Positions 58,109 to 64,000 of a DNA stretch of 64,000 nt are shown here, one piece after another. Both the position numbers and the translations under genes were made by a program. The notes under the pieces are model-generated. The model was not told where the DNA came from, searched no databases, and was given only the letters and a program-made list of their open reading frames with translations. The number at the start of each line of letters is the position of its first letter. Within the stretch, counting starts at the first letter, position 1. The DNA lies in the NCBI RefSeq assembly GCF_029873635.1, contig NC_080419.1:74388597-74452596 (forward strand). Reading direction: 5' to 3'. Source of the stretch: Malania oleifera (lineage: Eukaryota; Streptophyta; Magnoliopsida; Santalales; Ximeniaceae).

Positions 58109-60186
58109 TGTTAACCTTATAGGTCATGCCCGGTTTTGATAATGAAAAATACGCATTATATCTAATGGATATTTGAGATTATGTGCAGGAACTTAAATTG
58201 ACAGATCATGATGCACATAGAGAAAGTGAAGATTGAAGACCTAATTTCTTATATTGTAATTAATTTCATTTATGTAAAGGGTCTATAATAGTAATTAGGA
58301 CTTTTGATTTGTAATAATCACACACATCACATGCATGATCTAATAAGTAAGCTCAAACTGAATCATAATTAAAACTGGACTTAGAAAAGACCATATGACA
58401 CTCACACACTCACTTGTATGTGTCATACTTTTGAATAGGGTGTTTACTTCATGAAATAGGACCGAATTACACAAAATGTGCACCTTCGGTTGACCCACCA
58501 TTTATGTTTATTTGGCCCCCGATCGACCGAACCTGGCCTGGGTCAACCGGTTGACCACGTCCTGGTCAACCGAACTCTTGTAGTTCAAATGGCCCCGGTT
58601 GACCAAACCTCCCTAAAGTCAACATTTTGACTTCCTGGTCAACCGATAAAAAATTGTGTACCACCAACCTGGTCGACCGAGTTCCCATGTGTGGGAATCA
58701 ACGGTCTAGTCGACCGACAAGCTTACTTCAAAATCTGTCTAGTCGACCAAATCTCGGAAATATTGAAAAATTGCCTCAGACATACATGTCCGGTCAACCG
58801 AAACGGCAGTTCATTTTTTTCCCGGTCAACCGAACTCCAAGAACTTGGGTCGACCGAACTTGTCCTAGTCAACTGGTGCTCTCGGGCTGGACTTATTTTT
58901 ACCACAATTAACTCGGTTAAACGGGGTTAAAATAATTAAAACATCATTAAATCTTTTCTAATTATTCCAACCGTGTCCCTAACGGTTATAATTCAAGGGA
59001 AGTCTATAAATAGTAATTTTGATTAGCAAAACCTGATTAAGAAATTCTCTATCATTCTCAAAATTCCTACTACTCTTTTTAAGCTCTATACACTCAATCT
59101 TACCTTCCCATATTGCTGAAAATCATTTGTAAGTTGATTTGAGTATTGCTAAGGGTTGCTCTCTCAAGTGTGATAATTGTTTGTAACGATTTTAATTGAG
59201 AGCCAACCCAAGTATTCTAAGGGGACTTTGTTAATAAATCTCTCCTAAGAAAACTTACATTAAACTTCCAAGTATTGCACATTCATTGCAATATTTTGTG
59301 AAGTTTGTGTGTGTTTTTGGATTGCAAAAACTATTTCAAAACATTTGCAAATATCTTGAGTGATTTATCTTGACATAGCTTTGAAAATATATAGTTTATG
59401 TGATATTAATCTTTGTTGCAATATTCTTTGACTTACATATCATTTGCTGAATACAAAGATTAAATATCTTTTACAAACCAAACATATACATTATTTGACA
59501 TTTGCATGATTGAGATGTTCTACTGATTGGAATATTTGAGACTAAATTAACATCTTTATTTGAGCACATTGATTGAATATCTTGTGATATAAAGAATACA
59601 CTGGTTTGCACTCTTACGCACTAATTACATTGATAGCAAAATATTTGAGAGTTGATATATTAAATCACACTGAGCTTACATATTAAATCATTTTGTGGTG
59701 TATGTGATTGAGCGTATCTGGGTACATATTTGCTTTACACGAAAGCACAATCACTGTACCAATATTCTTTGATTGTAAAATATGAGTGTTTCCAGGTGTG
59801 GCCTGAGGGGGCGGTAATCTAGCCTGGTAAGGATTGGTTGTAAAGGTTGAGGTCAACCCTGTGCTAATTGACCTGGTTTGTTAGGTGTCGCTCCACCTGT
59901 TTAAGTGAGCAAAGTATAGTGGTAATCCTTGTGCTTATTAGCCAAGGCGGGGACGTAGGCAATTGGCTGAACCTCGATAACATCTATGCATGTGACTTTT
60001 ACTTTACTACTTTTTGGTGTATGTGTTCTCAATTAAACTGCTTTATTTAATTTTGGCATATGTTTATATTACTTACACTAGATTGACCATAGGATTGTGA
60101 ATATACTGTTTTTAGGATATTCACCTAGGGATTAAATTTTGAAAATACCAATTCAACCCCCTCTTAGGATCACAGTAAAGCTAATA
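58109..60186 (+). repeat. 3' LTR of element G
   Basis: 2,078 bp, matching the 5' LTR end to end with scattered substitutions. Differences include a 21-bp deletion just downstream of TATAAATA (59,005-59,012) and the loss of several C residues in the pre-end C tract. It ends CAGTAAAGCTAATA before GAAAC. Confidence 0.93.
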
Positions 60187-60985
60187 GAAACTAATAGAGA
60201 CATATTTTTTGGTATTAGTGACGAATTCAATGTGTCACTAATAGTTATTTATTAGTGACGATTTAAAAGAGCGTCACTAATAGATTTATATTAGTTACGG
60301 TTTTTAGAACTGTCACTAATAATGCAGTGTTGATAAGCAAGACTATTAGTAGCGGTTCTCATAAACTGTCCATATTAGTCTATTATTAGAAAGGGTTTAA
60401 CAAAACTATCACTAATAGCCCTATAGTAATGATGGTTTTTAGTTCTGTCACTAATAATGCATTTGTTGGTTTGGAAAAAGGTTAAGAATATTAGTAACAG
60501 TTCTCATAAGCCGTAAGTAATAGTCTATTAATAGCAACGGTATTAAAAAAATTGTCACTAATTCTAAAAATCGTCACTAATAATGCATTTGTTGGTTGGG
60601 AAAAAGGTCAAAAATATTTGTAATGGTTCTCATAAACCGTCATTAATAGTCTATTAGTACTGATGATTTTAGAAAACTATCACTAATATTCTTACATTTG
60701 TAACGGTTTTGGAACCATCACTAATAATGTATTTGTTGACTAGCTAAAAGGGTCAAGAATATTAGTGACGGTTCTTATAAACTATCACTAATATTCTTAC
60801 ATTTGTAACGGTTTTGGAACCATCACTAATAATGTATTTGTTGATTGGCTAAAAGGGTCAAGAATATTAGTGACGGTTCTTATAAACCATCACTAACAAT
60901 CGTTTATTAGTGACGATTTTAGAAAAACTATCGCTAATGAGTCTATTATTAGTGACAATTTTAGAAAAACTGTCACTAATAGTCT

Positions 60986-61540
60986 ACGCATCGAGTGAAG
61001 ACAACAGACTTGTTGGTCATTTAGATGGTGATTGGGGAAGAGATCCAGATGAAAGGAAGAGTACAACTAGATTCACTTTCTTTATGGGAGATACATCGTT
61101 TACTTGGTCATCAAATAAGCAACTCATCGTAACGTTGTCATCATGTGAAGTTAAGTATGTTGCTACCAGTTCAACTGTCTATCATAGTATTTAGATCATA
61201 AATGTTTTGAAGTACTTGGGGTTTCCCCAAGATGGTCCCACAGAGGTCTACATCAACAATTGATCATCGATTGCTCTTACGAAGAATCCAGTCTTTCACG
61301 AGAGAAGCAAACATATTGATACTTAGCATCATTTCATCAGAGAGCATGTGAAGACCAAGGAAGTGGAATTTCTTTCTTGTGGGACTTATGATCAGATTGC
61401 TGATATTTTTACAAAGCCACTCAAGCATGATAATTTTGCCGAACTAAAGACAATACTCGACATGACAAAGGTCTACATGTTTATGCTTGTTTTCTTCTCT
61501 AAATATAATTATAGAGAAATGTGTTCTCAATAGAGTTATA
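60986..61540 (+). pseudogene. Element E RNase H fragment
   Basis: It reads YASSEDNRLVGHLDGDWGRD, then ERKSTTRFTFFMGDTSFTWS, KQLIVTLSSCEVKYVATSS, a stop, and IINVLKYLGFPQ. After another stop come SSIALTKNPVFHERSKHID, HHFIREHVKTKEVEFLSC, TYDQIADIFTKPLKHDNF and LDMTKV. This is a typical copia RNase H tail with three stops. Confidence 0.88.
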
Positions 61541-61577
61541 CATTATAGGACATGGATTCCACAAGTTTAAGGGGGGA

Positions 61578-61956
61578 TGTTGAAAGGTGAATTTGTGGTA
61601 AACTTGACTCATCAATTCATGAAGAAGACTCTAACTGCTGTATGAATAGTGTAACCGTTATATGAATAGTGTAGCAGCAATATGAATGGTGTAGCCGCTA
61701 AATGAATAGTGTAGTCACCTACCATCTTTGTAAGTTTGTAATGAAAATTATGGAGTAAAGAATAAGAAATCTAGAGAGAAAGTGAGAGATTGAAAAGGAA
61801 GAAAAACTTCCATTGTTGTTGTTGTTTTATTTTGAATTTTGAATTTTTATTTTATTTTATTTTATTTTTTGATTGATTAAAATCAAGTATTGTTTGTGTG
61901 CAATATATCTCTCAAATGATCACATCCATGACCTCAACCATTCCACTCCATCCAAC
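61578..61956 (+). repeat. 3' LTR of element E
   Basis: 379 bp, from TGTTGAAAGGTGAATTTGTGG to CACTCCATCCAACA. It has an internal near-repeat of GCTGTATGAATAGTGTA-like units (61,636-61,720; four copies of about 23 bp) and ends with TTTTATTTTATTTTA. Confidence 0.8.
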
Positions 61957-62563
61957 AGTAATGTCAATCAAACTCAATCCCAAAGTAGCTACAAAGGCCA
62001 GAAAACAGTGCAGTACTGCTTGCATTTCTTAAACGAGGACTAAATCAGCAATTGCTTTGGATTCCATACTTTAATTGATTGTGAGCCAAAGACAGACACT
62101 AAAGTAAAAGAATGAAAGCATAAAACTGTTTCAAGATCGAAAAGAAGTGCAAATTACCAGCACCGAATTAGAGTACTTCAGAATATATTGAGCCAGATAT
62201 CGGGATAGAGACCAAGCTCAAATAGCTAGGGCAAAAAAGTTAATGAGCAGAATAAAGGAAGCTGCTGGTAGCCTGTTATGTTTTCTTGAACCAAACGTTG
62301 TTCCTCATGGAAGCAACCTCTGCGGTATATGTTTTGATATGTACAACAGCTGGTAGTATGACCACCAAATAAGAAAAGCGGAAACAAATAATATAGAAAA
62401 AGAGGGGGGAAAAAAAGCAGCCAGAACAGAAGCAACTCATAAATAAACTGTAAATAAAAATACAGAATGGCCTAACAAAAAATTGGGCCCTACTTGTCTT
62501 TGATGGAGCTTGCTCATAGCAGCATGATGCATACCAGGATAGTTTTTTCCATACCGCAAGGCA

Positions 62564-62594
<31 letters not shown>

Positions 62595-62690
62595 AAAAGA
62601 GATTTTACTCATCTAGTTTTTCTTTTCTTTCTTTTTTTTTTTTCCCCTTTTTTTAACTCTATGGATTCTATACGTGTAGTGTTCACAGGA
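61957..62690 (-). other. Downstream region / probable 3' UTR of the HD-Zip III gene
   Basis: The part nearest the stop codon (about 62,400-62,690) is likely 3' UTR on the minus strand. It includes an AT microsatellite (62,569-62,593) and a pyrimidine run (62,620-62,652). The polyadenylation site was not located. The rest has no gene. Confidence 0.5.
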
Positions 62691-63757
62691 TCAAACAAAA
62701 GACCAGTTGATAAACATGAAGCATATGCAGTGAGGATTGTCTTCTTCATTCAACACCTTCCACGCCACTGCTCTCTCATAGGAAACTGGCCTCCCCATGC
62801 TTGATAAGCAGATACCACCTTGTAGGCATGCAAAACCCTGCCAATAGTTAAACCAACAGATCAGTCAAGCATACCAAGGAAAAAAATAAAACAGAGAAAA
62901 AAGAGAAGTGCCCGTAAAAATAAGCGTGCTTCAGGTTGACACTGAAAAGAGCAATTATGCACCGTGCTGCCATCATACTACTGGGGAATAGAATTGGTTT
63001 GGAATCCACAAGCTTGCAACGTGCTAAAAATCAGAAGAAATGCGTTGATCCAGGATAACACTGACAGCTGTCTCCCTAGTTAACGGAATTCCTAAAATGT
63101 AACTATGAATGCTCGCTCAAAATAGTGCTGTTGGTTGATTTGACCAGGTGACTTTGATCTACAAGGTCCCTTCATTGGCAGCAGGGCTGTGAAGCCAACT
63201 TGATGGCCCGTCATGCAAGGTTAGTCAAATTTTAAAATAGTGATGCCATCCTATCCAACTGAGTCTTCCAATGAGAGGCACGACAAGACAGCCGTACATT
63301 TTCAATCGATTGAAAGCAAAAAGCCACAATTGTTACATTGTTCTTAAAAGAGCCACAAAGCACATCATCTGGACTGAGAAATTTGGAAAGAACATTTCCA
63401 GCAAAGATGTTTTCCGATGTCAGGTTTACATATTCTTTTCTGGTCATGTTCGCAATCTCAATAGCACATTTCCCCTCCCATTCAAAACATTCCACCTTCA
63501 AAATTAGTGACTATCCATGCAGATATATGTGTTTATGTTTAGGCAGTGCGTGTCTAGTTTGTGGGCGAATGTGAGCTTTCATGCTTTTGGATGCAGAAGT
63601 ACTAAACCTGTTGTAAGATCTGTGGGAACTCAGAGCAGAGTGTCTTTTTTCCGTTGTCATCAAAAATCTTTTCAAGAGCAATGTCTTGAAGTGCAACCAA
63701 GGTCGTTTCCAGCATGTCAAGTCCTGCTTGATTTGCAAATGTAAAAACTGGCAATGC
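62691..63757 (-). CDS. ATHB-15: Class III HD-Zip transcription factor, last two coding exons (ATHB-15/ATHB-8-like)
   Basis: This is a nuclear transcription factor controlling meristem, vascular and organ polarity programmes. The penultimate exon (63,757 to 63,608, 150 bp, after ATGCAG, before GTTTAG) encodes ALPVFTFANQAGLDMLETTL, VALQDIALEKIF, DDNGKKTLCSEFPQILQQ. The last exon (62,837 to 62,691, 147 bp, after TTGGCAG) encodes GFACLQGGICLSSMGRPVS, YERAVAWKVLNEEDNPH, CICFMFINWSFV and stops at 62,693-62,691. This is the C-terminal half of the MEKHLA domain with the invariant NWSFV end. GFACLQGGICLSS and CSEFPQ favour the ATHB-15/ATHB-8 branch over PHB/PHV/REV. Exons are in phase 0 and free of stops, so the gene looks functional. 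The homeodomain, zipper, START domain and any miR165/166 site lie beyond 64,000. Confidence 0.93.
62838..63607 (-). other. Last intron of the HD-Zip III gene (770 bp)
   Basis: It is bounded by GT (63,607-63,606) and AG (62,839-62,838) on the minus strand. The overlapping open frames inside it on both strands (63,232-63,574) show no family similarity and are treated as chance. No transposon end was recognised in it. Confidence 0.85.
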
Positions 63758-64000
63758 CTGCATAAGTCATGAAGCAGTTCATTATGAGTTGAATATAATA
63801 GAATATAACACTACAATTGGAATCACACGAGGGCTACTGCAAATAGTGTCCAAGGACAAAAACTAAACTTATCATTCGTGAATACCCTCCCTTTACTGTT
63901 TTATTTTGTAAGTTAGTGTACTGCAAATTAATATGTATGAAACTATTGTCACTATAAAGAACAATGCAACTTTTCAATGTTTCCATTGTCGGAGTTCGTT
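63758..64000 (-). other. Start of the preceding HD-Zip III intron
   Basis: No coding segment was found from the acceptor at 63,758 to the window end. The upstream exons lie outside. Confidence 0.7.

Larger units (their letters stand above)
50621..60186 (+). mobile_element. Element G: full-length SIRE-like Ty1/copia, TSD GAAAC
   Basis: 5' LTR 50,621-52,727, primer site, gag, protease, integrase, RT, RNase H, polypurine tract, 3' LTR 58,109-60,186; total 9,566 bp. GAAAC is present on both sides (50,616-50,620; 60,187-60,191). Copia order, LTRs of about 2.1 kb, a large gag with zinc knuckles and LTR ends CCCCCTCTTGGGATCAC place it in the SIRE/Maximus group. There is no envelope-like frame between RNase H and the polypurine tract. 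Several stops and frameshifts make it non-autonomous now. It is the least decayed element in the window. Confidence 0.93.
50401..60985. mobile_element. Second CACTA-type repeat tract, split by element G
   Basis: The left end reads CAGTACAAAAAAA (CACTACAAAAAAA with one change) at 50,401, followed by TTTTAGTGACGATTT and CGTCACCAATAC motifs up to 50,620. After element G the tract resumes at 60,187 and continues with about 25 TTAGTGACGG/GTCACTAATA motifs to 60,985. There it is cut by the copia fragment E. No transposase or right terminus was seen. It may be a decayed or non-autonomous relative of the element at 17,862. Confidence 0.65.
60986..61956 (+). mobile_element. Element E: 3' end of a Ty1/copia element
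   Basis: RNase H C-terminal half, short 3' UTR, polypurine tract (TTAAGGGGGGA) and 3' LTR (61,578-61,956). It begins abruptly inside RNase H at the edge of the CACTA motif tract, so everything upstream is missing. Its peptide and polypurine tract are very like those of element D, so it belongs to the same clade. Confidence 0.85.

Noticed and set aside
63232..63574. Open frames of 78-89 codons on both strands
   Set aside because: They fall within the last intron of the HD-Zip III gene and show no similarity to that or any recognised family.

Overview
This window is plant nuclear DNA, most likely from a eudicot with a medium or large genome. Evidence for this is the AT-rich intergenic sequence, nested Ty3/gypsy and Ty1/copia LTR retrotransposons, CACTA (En/Spm-type) transposon ends and transposase remnants, and the two spliced 3' exons of a class III HD-Zip gene at the right edge. 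Nothing looks prokaryotic: no operons, no Shine-Dalgarno-led genes, no CRISPR array. Almost every open reading frame is a transposon relic or a chance reading of simple repeats.

Left third (1-17,063): three nested retrotransposons. A minus-strand gypsy (element A; RT start to 5' LTR, 668-5,655) sits against the start of the 3' LTR of a second minus-strand gypsy (element B, to 17,063). B keeps its 3' LTR start and polypurine tract (5,656-6,090), gag and protease (10,699-11,955) and 5' LTR (12,586-17,063). Its pol has been replaced by the left 4.3 kb of a plus-strand SIRE-like copia (element F, 6,430-10,697). B's 5' LTR also holds a solo SIRE-like LTR with a perfect 5-bp target duplication.

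Middle (17,862-41,576): I read this as one composite CACTA element. It has a CACTAC-type left end, a 1.9-kb subterminal array of TTAGTGACGG/CCGTCACTAA motifs, a decayed minus-strand TNP2 transposase (about 38.2-39.4 kb) and a matching right end. Inside are exon fragments of two unrelated host genes, the PFP beta subunit and a ZW10-like gene, with recognisable splice sites. A complete 8.75-kb Tekay-like chromovirus (element C, TSD CTTCT) lies in the PFP intron. A small solo LTR and two SIRE-like LTRs also interrupt the element. Without these insertions it would be about 10 kb.

Right third (41.6-64 kb): a 4.3-kb minus-strand copia (element D, TSD CATTT) has an in-frame deletion of RT and most of RNase H. 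It is followed by another solo SIRE-like LTR, then by a full-length 9.57-kb SIRE-like copia (element G, TSD GAAAC) inserted in a second CACTA-type repeat tract, then by the 3' end of another copia (element E). The last 1.3 kb holds the final two coding exons of an ATHB-15/ATHB-8-like HD-Zip III gene on the minus strand, the only apparently functional gene here.

The most notable unexplained pattern is in the LTRs. Most of them, from both gypsy and copia, carry an array of short palindromic or near-palindromic motifs (cores such as GTCGAC, GACGACTGA, CAGTCGTCTG) upstream of the presumed TATA box. The motif differs between families, and the unit number differs between the two LTRs of element C.
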